DNA of 64,000 nt. Origin: JANYJA01 sp038229055. Lineage in GTDB: Bacteria > Acidobacteriota > Terriglobia > Bryobacterales > Bryobacteraceae. Below the pieces are notes generated by a model. It did not search any database. It saw nothing but the letters and a program-made list of their open reading frames with translations, and was not told the origin of the DNA. Location of the stretch: positions 1-64,000 of the forward strand of contig JBBROU010000006.1 in the NCBI GenBank assembly GCA_038229055.1, given 5' to 3'. Positions 36,407 through 45,383 of the stretch are shown here, piece after piece. The position numbers and the translations under genes are program-made. Every line of letters starts with the position of its first letter. Position 1 is the first letter of the stretch.

Positions 36407-38260
36407 ATGGTCGGGTTGGGGGCTGCTATCGCGAGCGCCCAGGATCATTCCACTTGGCGCGATTACGGCGGCGCTTCGGATGCGGCTCAATATTCCAGCC
36501 TCAACCAGATCGACCGAAGCAATGTAAAGCAGCTTGAAATCGCGTGGAGCTATCCCACCAGCGACAACAATAAGTACTTCTTCAATCCCGTTGAAGTAGA
36601 TGGAGTGTTGTTCGTGCTGGCTCGAAACAATTCGATTGTTGCTTTAGATGCGGCATCGGGAAAGGAGATCTGGGTACATCCGGCACCGCCCGATACGAAG
36701 ATCATCACCAGCCGGGGAATCAATTATTGGGAGAGTAAGGACCGCTCGGACCGCCGTCTGCTGTTTGCCGGCAATCATTATCTGCGCGCCCTTGCTGCGC
36801 GTACCGGAAAAACCATCTCCTCGTTCGGCAACGACGGCGCGGTCGATCTCAAAGAAGGTTTGGGACGGGACCCGAAGACGATTGCGTTGGTTCAATCCAT
36901 CACGCCCGGCCGGATCTTCGAGAATTTGTTGATATTAGGCTCGGCGACAAACCAGGGCTACGGATCCGCGCCGGGAGACATCCGTGCGTTCAACGTGCGT
37001 TCAGGCCAATTAGTCTGGACTTTCCATACCATCCCTCATCCGGGCGAATTTGGATATGAGACTTGGCCGAAAAATGCGTGGAAGAAAATTGGCGGAGCCA
37101 ACGTATGGGGCGAGCTTTCCCTTGATGAGAAGCGCGGCATCCTTTACGCGCCGACCGCCAGCGCGAAGTACAACTTCTACGGCGTTGATCGTCCGGGAAG
37201 CAACTTGTTCGCCGACTCTTTGCTGGCTCTCGACGCGCGAACCGGCAAGCGGCTCTGGCACTTCCAAATGGTTCATCACGACATCTGGGACTATGACAAC
37301 GCGACAGCCCCTAAACTCCTGACCGTGCAGCACGAGGGCAAAGCCGTCGACGTTGTCGCGCAAATGGGTAAACAGGGCTTCATCTGGGTCTTTGATCGTG
37401 TAACGGGCAAGCCGCTGTGGCCGATCGAAGAACGCGCGGTGCCTTCGAGCGACATGCCCGGTGAAACTACATGGCCGACCCAGCCATTCCCTTCGAAGCC
37501 GCCGCCTTTCGCGCGTCAAAAATTTGCGGTAGAGGACCTCAGCCCGTTTCTGAGTCAAGCGGATCGGGCTCGTTTCCGCGACGAGATACTGACCGCTCGC
37601 AACGAAGGCTTGTTTACTCCGCCGAGCCGTCGCGGCACGATCCAAATGCCCGGAAACAACGGAGGAGCGAATTGGGGTGGCGCCGCGGTGGATGCTCGGA
37701 ACGGCAAGCTTGTGGTCGTTTCGAAGGATCTGCCCTGCCTGCTTACACTCAAGCCGGACGACAAGGCCGCTGATCAGGATCGTTACGTGAGCGGTTTCGG
37801 CTTCATGATTGCCAGTGATGGATTAGCCGCTATTAAGCCTCCCTGGACATCGCTCACGGCCTACGATTTGAATCAAGGGACCATCAAGTGGAGCATCCCG
37901 TTGGGTTATGTTCCGGAACTGGCCGCCAAAGGATTCGCGCAAACCGGCACTCAGTATCCCAAGGTCGGACCTGTCATCACGGCGGGCGGGCTGATATTTA
38001 CGGGCACGCGCGACCGCAAAGTGCGCGCGTTCGATCTGGATTCCGGGAAGCTTCTATGGGAATTTCCGATCGATATGGCGCTTGAGGGAATACCGGCCGT
38101 CTATCAGGTCGCCGGCCGCCAGTACATCGTGTTCTGCGCATCCGCGCAAGCGGGCCTGACCCCCGCAACCCAATCGCCCGTGCGCGGCGCCTACATTGCA
38201 TTTGCGCTACCTGTCAGCAAGAATCTCACCGATCTGAACGGGGCGGCGCTCCAAAAGTGA
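36407..38260 (+). CDS. PQQ-dehydrogenase-like quinoprotein (second of two)
   Basis: 617 residues starting 14 bp after the first quinoprotein; the short leader MVGLGAAIASAQ is minimal, so the true start is not certain, but no better start lies upstream in frame. Propeller motifs are TWRDYGGASDAAQYSSLNQI, IVALDAASGKEIWVHP, VHHDIWDYDNATAPKLL with the aspartate usually acting in catalysis, and RKVRAFDLDSGKLLWEFP. It resembles glucose/glycerol-type quinoprotein dehydrogenases more than the first copy does. Electrons would go to the cytochrome at 33841-34710. Its last 54 bases overlap the convergent oxidoreductase gene. Confidence 0.82.
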   Translation: MVGLGAAIASAQDHSTWRDYGGASDAAQYSSLNQIDRSNVKQLEIAWSYPTSDNNKYFFNPVEVDGVLFVLARNNSIVALDAASGKEIWVHPAPPDTKIITSRGINYWESKDRSDRRLLFAGNHYLRALAARTGKTISSFGNDGAVDLKEGLGRDPKTIALVQSITPGRIFENLLILGSATNQGYGSAPGDIRAFNVRSGQLVWTFHTIPHPGEFGYETWPKNAWKKIGGANVWGELSLDEKRGILYAPTASAKYNFYGVDRPGSNLFADSLLALDARTGKRLWHFQMVHHDIWDYDNATAPKLLTVQHEGKAVDVVAQMGKQGFIWVFDRVTGKPLWPIEERAVPSSDMPGETTWPTQPFPSKPPPFARQKFAVEDLSPFLSQADRARFRDEILTARNEGLFTPPSRRGTIQMPGNNGGANWGGAAVDARNGKLVVVSKDLPCLLTLKPDDKAADQDRYVSGFGFMIASDGLAAIKPPWTSLTAYDLNQGTIKWSIPLGYVPELAAKGFAQTGTQYPKVGPVITAGGLIFTGTRDRKVRAFDLDSGKLLWEFPIDMALEGIPAVYQVAGRQYIVFCASAQAGLTPATQSPVRGAYIAFALPVSKNLTDLNGAALQK

Positions 38261-39280
38261 ACGATACCCGGCTTCGATCGCGGCCATCGTGCCCAGATTA
38301 TCGGCGCCGCTCACACTAGGCTCGGTTCCGGCGGCAATCGCATTCATCAACTCGGACATCGGCCCTTGGAAGGCGTCTGGAAACCAGACATCCTTCCAGC
38401 GCGGAGTAATCCAAATTCCGGGTTGCGCGTCAGTCGTGAAGGTAATCGTGCTGGGCTCGCGGTTCGGATAACTTGGCCATCCCACGCTGCCTTCGGCGAG
38501 TCCCTTTGTGCCGGTCACGCGCCACTTGATATAGGGCTTCAGGTCGTCTCGCTCCGTTTGCGGTCCCACCCATACGTCGTCCCAGGCTGTGGCACGAAGC
38601 CCATTGGCATACTCCAGAATGTAAAGACAGATTCCGTCCTGGTGGGCGAACTTTGTACGCGGATCCTTGCGGGCGCTCACGTAGATCGATTCCGGTTCGC
38701 CGAAAAGATACCGGAAGCTATCGATGTGGTGGACGCTCATATTCAGCAGCGTCAGCCGGCTATAACTGTGCAGCCACTTCTGCCAGTGGGGCACCGCGCG
38801 CATTTCAATGGTGGCGAGAACCGGAAGACCGAGCTCACCGCGCGCGATCAGGGTCTTCACGCTTCGGATCGATTGATCGAAGCGCATGTTTTGGTTCACC
38901 GCCAGCGTGACCCCATGCTCATTGCACAGCCCGACCGTCTCGACTGCTGTCTTATAGTCCAGGGCCAGCGGCTTTTGCGCCAAAATGCCTCTCACGTACT
39001 TTCCGCGAACTGCTTCGTGAATTATCTCGATCTGGCGGTCTGGGGGAACCGCGATATCCAGAATCTGAATGTCGGGATCCTCCAACATCGCGCCGAGCGT
39101 TTCATAGACTCTCGGAACGCCGCGTAGCGAGGCTACGGCACGGGCAGTCTCGGGTCGCCGCGACATGATTCCAACCACATTGAATCCCGCATCGGAGTAG
39201 GCGACAAGCTGGACGTCGCGCATGATGAACCCCGCGCCAATGGCTCCGATACCGAAATCGCAACAGCTAGGCATAGTCAT
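38207..39280 (-). CDS. Gfo/Idh/MocA family oxidoreductase
   Basis: 357 residues from ATG 39280 (a longer frame from 39676 would overlap the divergent gene). The N-terminal Rossmann domain opens GIGAIGAGFIMRDVQL, and the conserved AQKPLALDY provides the lysine-proline signature. The second domain is the alpha/beta lid with HHIDSFRYLFG, where a histidine-aspartate pair normally takes part in catalysis. Members oxidise sugars or inositols with NAD(P). It diverges from the TIM-barrel isomerase by 18 bp, an arrangement typical of sugar catabolic modules. Its C-terminus overlaps the quinoprotein gene by 54 bases. Confidence 0.87.
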   Translation of the reverse strand: MTMPSCCDFGIGAIGAGFIMRDVQLVAYSDAGFNVVGIMSRRPETARAVASLRGVPRVYETLGAMLEDPDIQILDIAVPPDRQIEIIHEAVRGKYVRGILAQKPLALDYKTAVETVGLCNEHGVTLAVNQNMRFDQSIRSVKTLIARGELGLPVLATIEMRAVPHWQKWLHSYSRLTLLNMSVHHIDSFRYLFGEPESIYVSARKDPRTKFAHQDGICLYILEYANGLRATAWDDVWVGPQTERDDLKPYIKWRVTGTKGLAEGSVGWPSYPNREPSTITFTTDAQPGIWITPRWKDVWFPDAFQGPMSELMNAIAAGTEPSVSGADNLGTMAAIEAGYRSLLERRPVQIGEILADR

Positions 39281-39292
39281 GATAATATCCAG

Positions 39293-39316
39293 CTTGGTTT
39301 GAAACTTGGTTTGATT
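39293..39316. repeat. 12-bp tandem duplication across a start codon
   Basis: CTTGGTTTGA occurs at 39293-39302 and again at 39305-39314, separated by AA, giving two units of 12 bp. The TTG start of the downstream gene (39299) lies in the first unit and a second in-frame TTG (39311) in the second, so the duplication supplied alternative starts four codons apart. Confidence 0.75.
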
Positions 39317-40120
39317 AGTTCCGCCTGGGTAGGGACGTCCGTTGATACTGCCCGAGGCATCCAACTGACTCGCGAGATCGGTTTTGACACCATCGACATT
39401 TTTGCCGATCCGATGGAGATCGGGCCGCGGGAACGAAGGCTGATCCGCAAGGCGTGCGAGGCTGAATCCCTGCCGGTCATTTCGACCATCTGTTGTGCGC
39501 TCGGGCTGGCCGATTTCAACAAGCCCGTCCGCGATTTCCATACGGAACGCGCCAAGCGCTACCTCGATTTCGGCTGCGAGCTGGACGCCAAAAACTTGCT
39601 CCTGGTGGTCGGTGAGTATATCTGGCTGCAACAGGTGATCGCGCCGCCGGCCCAGTGGCGCTGGGCCGTCGACCATGTGCGCCAGTTGGCGGAGTACGCG
39701 GATTCACTCGGATTGGACATCGCCATCGAACTCGAACCCTTTCATCTTTCGATCGTCAACTCGGTCGATAAGATGGTCGATTTTCTGAGTGCCGTTGATC
39801 ATCCGCGGGCCATGGCAAATATCGATATCTCGCATCTGGCTCTCGCCGGAGACGCGGCCGGCAAAATTCTGCGCCTGAAGGGAAAAATCGCACACGTCCA
39901 TCTTTCGGATTGCGATGGTAAAGTACATGGCGATCTTCCACCGGGGCGGGGAACTGTGGACTTTCCGCCATATTTAAAGGCGTTGAAGGAGGCCGAGTTC
40001 ACCGGGACAATCAGCATTGAGCTCGAATACTCGCCGGAGCCGGACAAGATTACCGATTGGGTTCGGGAAGCGTACCGGGCCACGGATCGATTGATGCGTG
40101 CGGAAGAAATCCGCAACTAA
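39299..40120 (+). CDS. Sugar phosphate isomerase/epimerase, TIM-barrel (AP endonuclease 2-like)
   Basis: 273 residues from TTG 39299 (MKLGLISSAWVG). A xylose-isomerase-like TIM barrel with metal ligands in strand ends: AIELEPFHL (Glu), NIDISHLAL (Asp/His), HVHLSDCDGKVHGD (His/Asp) and SIELEYSPEP (Glu). Family members isomerise or epimerise keto-sugars and inositol derivatives. With the divergent Gfo/Idh/MocA oxidoreductase and the following dioxygenase it forms a likely sugar or cyclitol degradation module. No clear ribosome site precedes the TTG. Confidence 0.83.
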   Translation: MKLGLISSAWVGTSVDTARGIQLTREIGFDTIDIFADPMEIGPRERRLIRKACEAESLPVISTICCALGLADFNKPVRDFHTERAKRYLDFGCELDAKNLLLVVGEYIWLQQVIAPPAQWRWAVDHVRQLAEYADSLGLDIAIELEPFHLSIVNSVDKMVDFLSAVDHPRAMANIDISHLALAGDAAGKILRLKGKIAHVHLSDCDGKVHGDLPPGRGTVDFPPYLKALKEAEFTGTISIELEYSPEPDKITDWVREAYRATDRLMRAEEIRN

Positions 40121-40136
40121 AACACGGAGAACATTC

Positions 40137-40973
40137 ATGCCCCCTGGCCCGCTCACCGATGCAATGCTTCAGGACTATCAACGGAACGGCTTCGTCGTGG
40201 CCAAGCAATTTTTCACGGCCGAGGAGATCGACCTCCTTCGCCGCGCCGCCAAGCAAGATCGCCAGCTCGATCAACACTCCTTCGGTAAAGGCGACGGTGA
40301 GGGCGGCACGGTTCGGCTGTCCCTCTGGAACCACCCCGGCGACACGCTCTATGGCATGTTCGCCCGATGCCAGAGGATCGTCAATTCAGCGGAGCAGATA
40401 CTCGAGGGCGAGGTGTACCACTACCACTCCAAGATGATCATGAAAGACGCCAAAACCGGCGGAGCTTGGACCTGGCATCAGGATTACGGCTACTGGTATC
40501 AAAATGGTGTTCTGTTTCCCTTGTTGTGCAGCGCTTCCATTGCGGTAGATCCATCGACTCGCGAGAACGGATGCCTGCAAGTGCTCAGCGGATCGCACCA
40601 CATGGGCCGCGTCGACCACGTTCTGACCGGCGATCAGGCGGGCGCCGATATGGAGCGTGTGCTCGAAGCGAAGAAGCGGTTGGAACTCGTGTACCTGGAG
40701 ATGGATCCTGGCGACGTAGTTTTCTTCCACGCCAATCTTCTGCACCGCTCCGACCAGAACACGTCCGACAAGCCGCGCTGGTCAATGATCTGCTGCTACA
40801 ACGCCGCGCGGAACAATCCCTACAAAGACGCTCATCACCCTCGCTACACGCCCCTGGTGAAGGTCCCCGATTCCGCTATTCTTGCTGCCGGGTTCGCGCG
40901 CTTCAGCGATTCGAATTCGGATGTCGCCTGGTTAGAGCCGGAAAGAGATGCAAGCGCCCGAAGGCGTTCTTAA
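40137..40973 (+). CDS. Phytanoyl-CoA dioxygenase family protein
   Basis: 278 residues from ATG 40137, with GGAGA 7 bases upstream; an earlier in-frame start at 40098 is not needed. It has the double-stranded beta-helix of Fe(II)/2-oxoglutarate oxygenases: WTWHQDYGYW gives the HxD pair near residue 116, HRSDQN the distal histidine, and KPRWSM an arginine for 2-oxoglutarate. Members hydroxylate lipids or small metabolites; the substrate is unknown. It follows the isomerase by 16 bp and ends 4 bases inside the convergent GMC oxidoreductase gene. Confidence 0.82.
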   Translation: MPPGPLTDAMLQDYQRNGFVVAKQFFTAEEIDLLRRAAKQDRQLDQHSFGKGDGEGGTVRLSLWNHPGDTLYGMFARCQRIVNSAEQILEGEVYHYHSKMIMKDAKTGGAWTWHQDYGYWYQNGVLFPLLCSASIAVDPSTRENGCLQVLSGSHHMGRVDHVLTGDQAGADMERVLEAKKRLELVYLEMDPGDVVFFHANLLHRSDQNTSDKPRWSMICCYNAARNNPYKDAHHPRYTPLVKVPDSAILAAGFARFSDSNSDVAWLEPERDASARRRS

Positions 40974-42880
40974 GCTGCGCCCGATTGACTGTCCGCGAGA
41001 ATTACATCCAGCGCTTTTTCACTAATCATGTAGACAGCCGAAACGATGAAGTACCCCGGGATTCGAGGAAATACCGAAGCGTCGACGACCCGCAGAGATT
41101 GTGTTTTCCGCACCCGGAAGCGGCTGTCGAGAACCGCCAGGGGGTCGTCGTCGGCGCCGATCTTGTTGGTGCAGGAGGCATGGTGTCCCCAGGCCTCATC
41201 TTGGATGAATTGCCGGAGAGCGCCATCAACCTTGTCCGGGCCTGGAACCTCCTCAGTCGTAATCAACCCGAGACCCTGCAATCGCCGGTTCATCGAGCGA
41301 ACGAACTCTACCCCTGCCACCACGGCGTCAAGATCGTCGCCCGACGTGTCATTCCCTTCTGTGAAGTAATGAAAGTCGATCTTCGGCGTTTCCCACGGCT
41401 TAGAAGATTTCAGCGTTACCTCCCCGGCCGTGTTGTTCGTCCGGGCTTTCAGAATCGCCCAGGTGAAGCGCTTATGATATCGCTCGGACTCTTTTGAGTA
41501 TCCCGGAAAGTAACCTTTGAAGTAGCCGGGTATTCCGAATATGTAGAGATCGGGATCGGTCTTATTATCTGCGGATCGCTTGATAATTCCGATCAACGCG
41601 CCGTTCGACCCGTAGATACCGGTGCCCCCCTGAGACCATGACTTGAAGTACATATCCGGGTCGCCATCTTTGCCGGGTGGCAGGAAAGTAGCATCTTGCA
41701 GCAAGGCGAAATCAGCCGCGAAATCTGAGACAACCCCGATTTCATACCGGTCCTGCAGATTCTTGCCGACCCCCGGCAGATCCGCTACGACCGGAATACC
41801 GAGCGCTTCCAGTTCCGCGCGCGGGCCGATTCCGGACAGCATCAGTAGCTGCGGGCTGTTGAACGCGCCGCCCGCCAATATCACTTCGCGGCGCGCCAGT
41901 ACTGTCTTCCGTGGAGCACTCGCGGGATCGGCGACCGGATTCGGATCGGCCCCATAAAGATGCCGCCCCTCCAGATACTCCACGCCAATCGCTTTGGTGC
42001 CATCGAACAAAACGCGTGTCGCGAGCGACTTCAACTGGATCGTCAGATCGTCGGGATGCTCCTTCTTCACTCGCAGCAAGAATTCCCGTGGACCAACACG
42101 TTTGCCATTCTCGACAGCCAGAGGCGTGAACGAGAGGCCTTCAGGGCTCTTGGCTGCGTTGCGCGAATCATTCGGATCGAAGCGGGTCAGAGTTCTGACG
42201 AAGGGATTGCCCACATGCTCGGTCAGCGCCTCACGGACGCCTTTCAGCAGCAATGCAACCAGCTCCGGATCCCTCAAGACCAGCTTCGGATCGGCTTCGC
42301 ACGTCGGAAGCCAGCCATCGAATCCATGCCCGTGAGACCAATCCCGCCAATCTTCCCGGTGCTCGATCAGTTCCGCTATCGACGACGCCACGCCCTCCAC
42401 GATCCCCTTCAGTGAATGCGGATTTGGAGCGTATTTGCAATTCTCAAGGCGGCTGAAATAGCCGCGCATGTTCTCCGCGCGCCAGGAGTCATCCCCGGTC
42501 ACCTCGGCTATGTGGTTCCAGTCGCTGTCCTGCGGTATCACGGTGATCATGGCATTGTGCGCGGTGCACCCGCCCAACGTGCCGGCCCGCGGATACCACA
42601 CGCCGCGTTTCTCGGCGACGTACTTACTGTCGCGCTCCTGTTGGCGATCGTCCGTGTAATGCCGGACGAAGTAATCCCACGCGCATTCTTTATATTCCGT
42701 CGAGAGCCCGTGAAAAATCGGGACTTGGTACATGTAGCGGCCTAAGTCGTCTTCCGAACACGGGTCACCGCCTGCCTCAAGCAGAAAAACTTTGAAGTTC
42801 TTGCTGGCCAAGTTGGCAGCTAAGGGACCGCCACCCGCGCCGGACCCAACCACGATGTAATCGTAAACAGGAGCGTCCAT
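40970..42880 (-). CDS. GMC family FAD oxidoreductase
   Basis: 636 residues, no signal peptide visible. The FAD-binding motif is DYIVVGSGAGGGPLAANLA; FLLEAGGDP follows, then GTLGGCTAHNAMI, ILAGGAFNSPQLLMLSGIGP and the C-terminal catalytic region AWGHHASCTNKIG with the active-site histidine. GMC enzymes oxidise primary alcohols, sugars or sterols. GGAG lies 7 bases before ATG 42880, and the start is 11 bp after the diheme lipoprotein stop. GMC dehydrogenases often pass electrons to a c-type cytochrome subunit, so the neighbour is the likely acceptor; however, the GMC has no leader while the cytochrome does, which needs a co-export route or another acceptor. Confidence 0.87.
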   Translation of the reverse strand: MDAPVYDYIVVGSGAGGGPLAANLASKNFKVFLLEAGGDPCSEDDLGRYMYQVPIFHGLSTEYKECAWDYFVRHYTDDRQQERDSKYVAEKRGVWYPRAGTLGGCTAHNAMITVIPQDSDWNHIAEVTGDDSWRAENMRGYFSRLENCKYAPNPHSLKGIVEGVASSIAELIEHREDWRDWSHGHGFDGWLPTCEADPKLVLRDPELVALLLKGVREALTEHVGNPFVRTLTRFDPNDSRNAAKSPEGLSFTPLAVENGKRVGPREFLLRVKKEHPDDLTIQLKSLATRVLFDGTKAIGVEYLEGRHLYGADPNPVADPASAPRKTVLARREVILAGGAFNSPQLLMLSGIGPRAELEALGIPVVADLPGVGKNLQDRYEIGVVSDFAADFALLQDATFLPPGKDGDPDMYFKSWSQGGTGIYGSNGALIGIIKRSADNKTDPDLYIFGIPGYFKGYFPGYSKESERYHKRFTWAILKARTNNTAGEVTLKSSKPWETPKIDFHYFTEGNDTSGDDLDAVVAGVEFVRSMNRRLQGLGLITTEEVPGPDKVDGALRQFIQDEAWGHHASCTNKIGADDDPLAVLDSRFRVRKTQSLRVVDASVFPRIPGYFIVSAVYMISEKALDVILADSQSGAA

Positions 42881-42891
42881 TTCCAGTCTCC

Positions 42892-45339
42892 TCAGAACGT
42901 CTTCAGGAACTCGATCAGCGCCCGTTTATCGTCATCGCTCAGACCCGGCTCTTCGCCAAATTGAGCCGTGCCGAAGTAATGCCCGCGATTGACCACGTAG
43001 TCCGGGCACTTACTCACGTTCATCAGCGGTTCTACCAGATTCGCCAGAATCCTTCGGCCTTCTTCATCGCTGGCGTCCTTCGGCAAAGCCGCAAGATCGT
43101 GCTTCACCTTGACGATGACATCCAGAACCTTCGCATCATGATCCAGTCGCCCGGCCCAATCGGAATCGTCGGCCAGCAGGTTCATATTCGATAGAAGCCC
43201 GACCGGCGTGCCCGCGGGTATCGGCCCAATCTCGATCCCCCCGTCACCGAACAACTTCGGAAAAATCCGTTGCGTGAAGCCTACCAGCCCTTTCAGATTG
43301 TCGGGGACATAGCCGGATGCGATTCGCAGAAAACTTCTCGTCGTGGTTCGATCGATCAGCCCCGGAACCTTGTCGCCCAGGAACGGATCCTTGTCGCGAC
43401 GTTCGGGCCACAGCATCTTTTCAATTGAGTCCTGAAATGACTCGAGCCGCGCTTCAACCGACGGGCTTGGATTGAACTTTCCGACCGAATTGTTCAGAAG
43501 AAATGGCGCAGTGGACCACAGGCTGATCAGCGAAGCCGGGCGGGTGTATCCGCGTCCCCCGCCGGGCAGCTTAAACTGGCGGGACGCACCGGTCATCGGG
43601 TTGTATACCGTAACTTCCCCCACGGCCGGAAGATCCTTGTAAGTCTGCGACGAGAAGTTATCCCAGATGTTGCCGGCAATCGCGTTCGTCGCCAGCGGGC
43701 TGCACGCGTTCGTCTTTAATAGCGTAACCGGGACGCGAAACTCAGCCGACAGGAAGTTGCCGTCCAGGAAATCCGGCTTCATGACGATCTCCCGCATCTT
43801 CGCTCTAAAGTCATCGGTCTTAGTCGACGCCCAGTACTTATTCCAGCAAGTCAGATAATCTTTGCCGGAACAACCGCCCGGATCGAGCCCCTCCACCATC
43901 TCTGGCAACTTGCTCGAATGGCAGCGCGCACAATTCTCAGCGAACACCATCTTTCCGCGATTGAGAACGGCGTTATCCGTCGAAAGATGCGCTGTGCCGC
44001 CCGGAGCGTCTTTAAGGTGGTGCGGTTCCGTGCTCTTCAAAAAGAACAACGCCAGATCCGGCGTCTGCGCTTCAGTAGCGCCCCAAAAAGCCGAATTCTT
44101 GCGCGCAACCGCGATTTCAATTGGCGTTGTCTCCTTCCCGCCAATAAGCGGATTGAAGTGAAGCAGCCACTCTTCGCTGAAAAGCCCGATATTCAGAAAC
44201 ACGCGATTCAGAGCCCCCAGCGCGCCCACGGAATCCGCGCCGTCTTTGAGCACGCGCGGGCTGTACGATGTTTCGGGCCGCACGAAAAACTCACTTAGCG
44301 GCGAACCCGCCGGTACATAGTCATTCAACTGCTTGTTATTCAGTCCGCCACCCGCCAGAGTCTCCTTGCCGAACCGCTTAGCCTGCTTCAACCGCGGCGC
44401 AAGATTGTAGACCGCATTCATGGTTCGCGGATTGTTGATGTTATCGGTCGAGATCAGCGATGTGTCGAGGCTGCCCGGACGCGAAGTATAAAAGACCTGA
44501 TAAGGAAAGCTCGAAGTGTCGGCTTCCCAGGAGAAGATCCGGTCGATCCAAAAGTACTGCGCACCCACGTTCGAGCTGAGATTCTCCCATGCCGGATGCT
44601 CCGGATCGGCCGGCGGCTTTACCGGATTCGGCCCAACGTGGCAGAACCCGCACGCCATCCCGACGCGATACGGGCGTATAAGTGCCTTGCTCTTGTAATA
44701 TCCCGGATCTTTATAAAACCGCTCCGCATCCCAGTTCTTCGCAGCCGCCTCATCGAATCCCGGATTCGGAAAAAGGCGCAGCCCCACAATGCCCGTCGCA
44801 TATCCATAGAAGGAGCCCGCCGGAATATTCTTTTCCCTCGCACCTACCTTGACTCCCGGATACTTGCCTTCATTTTCGAATGGATCGGGTGGACAATTCG
44901 AGCTGCGCTTATCGAGCCACAGACCATACCGGTTCGGGTCGGGGCCCGATGGTTTATCGAAACACGGTTCGTTTACCAGCCCCAGATAATTCCAGCGATT
45001 GTCTCTAGAGAACTTGAGGTTTGGATGGGAAGAAACAGTCTTAAGGAAGTCCACCGTCCCCAAGCTGGTGTTCGCCAGATGATCCCAGAACCGGTCGTTC
45101 CCGGCCGTCCACACAATCCAGTTGTTACGGCCCTTTACCTCGTCCGTGGTTAGCGCCACGCCAGAGTCCATGCCGTGAAAATAATCGTCGTCCGCGGCCG
45201 GGAAAGACTCGGCGGCGCGCCCCGCTTGCCGGGCTTCGTCAAGAACCTCCCCTGAGCGAGGAGCATTCGCCGAGCGGCACGCAATTAGACAAATCGCCGA
45301 TATAATTACTAAAATCCCGTTGGCCCTGTCACTTCTCAT
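42892..45339 (-). CDS. Large diheme c-type cytochrome lipoprotein (RoxA/MauG-like features possible)
   Basis: 815 residues. The N-terminus is a lipoprotein signal with LIAC lipobox at residues 18-21. Two heme motifs are 240 residues apart: CGFCHVGPNP near residue 230 and CARCHSSKLPE near 471. The first half is rich in Trp/Tyr and has a conserved-looking ELEVWM-free segment NRWNYLGLVNEPCF and RPYRVGMACG. Size, two widely spaced hemes and aromatic content recall diheme peroxidase-type proteins such as MauG and the rubber oxygenase RoxA; I cannot establish which. GAGGAG stands 7 bases before ATG 45339. Directly followed by the GMC oxidoreductase, so the two may form an electron-transfer pair. 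Confidence 0.7.
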   Translation of the reverse strand: MRSDRANGILVIISAICLIACRSANAPRSGEVLDEARQAGRAAESFPAADDDYFHGMDSGVALTTDEVKGRNNWIVWTAGNDRFWDHLANTSLGTVDFLKTVSSHPNLKFSRDNRWNYLGLVNEPCFDKPSGPDPNRYGLWLDKRSSNCPPDPFENEGKYPGVKVGAREKNIPAGSFYGYATGIVGLRLFPNPGFDEAAAKNWDAERFYKDPGYYKSKALIRPYRVGMACGFCHVGPNPVKPPADPEHPAWENLSSNVGAQYFWIDRIFSWEADTSSFPYQVFYTSRPGSLDTSLISTDNINNPRTMNAVYNLAPRLKQAKRFGKETLAGGGLNNKQLNDYVPAGSPLSEFFVRPETSYSPRVLKDGADSVGALGALNRVFLNIGLFSEEWLLHFNPLIGGKETTPIEIAVARKNSAFWGATEAQTPDLALFFLKSTEPHHLKDAPGGTAHLSTDNAVLNRGKMVFAENCARCHSSKLPEMVEGLDPGGCSGKDYLTCWNKYWASTKTDDFRAKMREIVMKPDFLDGNFLSAEFRVPVTLLKTNACSPLATNAIAGNIWDNFSSQTYKDLPAVGEVTVYNPMTGASRQFKLPGGGRGYTRPASLISLWSTAPFLLNNSVGKFNPSPSVEARLESFQDSIEKMLWPERRDKDPFLGDKVPGLIDRTTTRSFLRIASGYVPDNLKGLVGFTQRIFPKLFGDGGIEIGPIPAGTPVGLLSNMNLLADDSDWAGRLDHDAKVLDVIVKVKHDLAALPKDASDEEGRRILANLVEPLMNVSKCPDYVVNRGHYFGTAQFGEEPGLSDDDKRALIEFLKTF

Positions 45340-45383
45340 GGAAAACTCCTCGAATTTGAAAATTCGGGCCCCAAAAACTTTAA

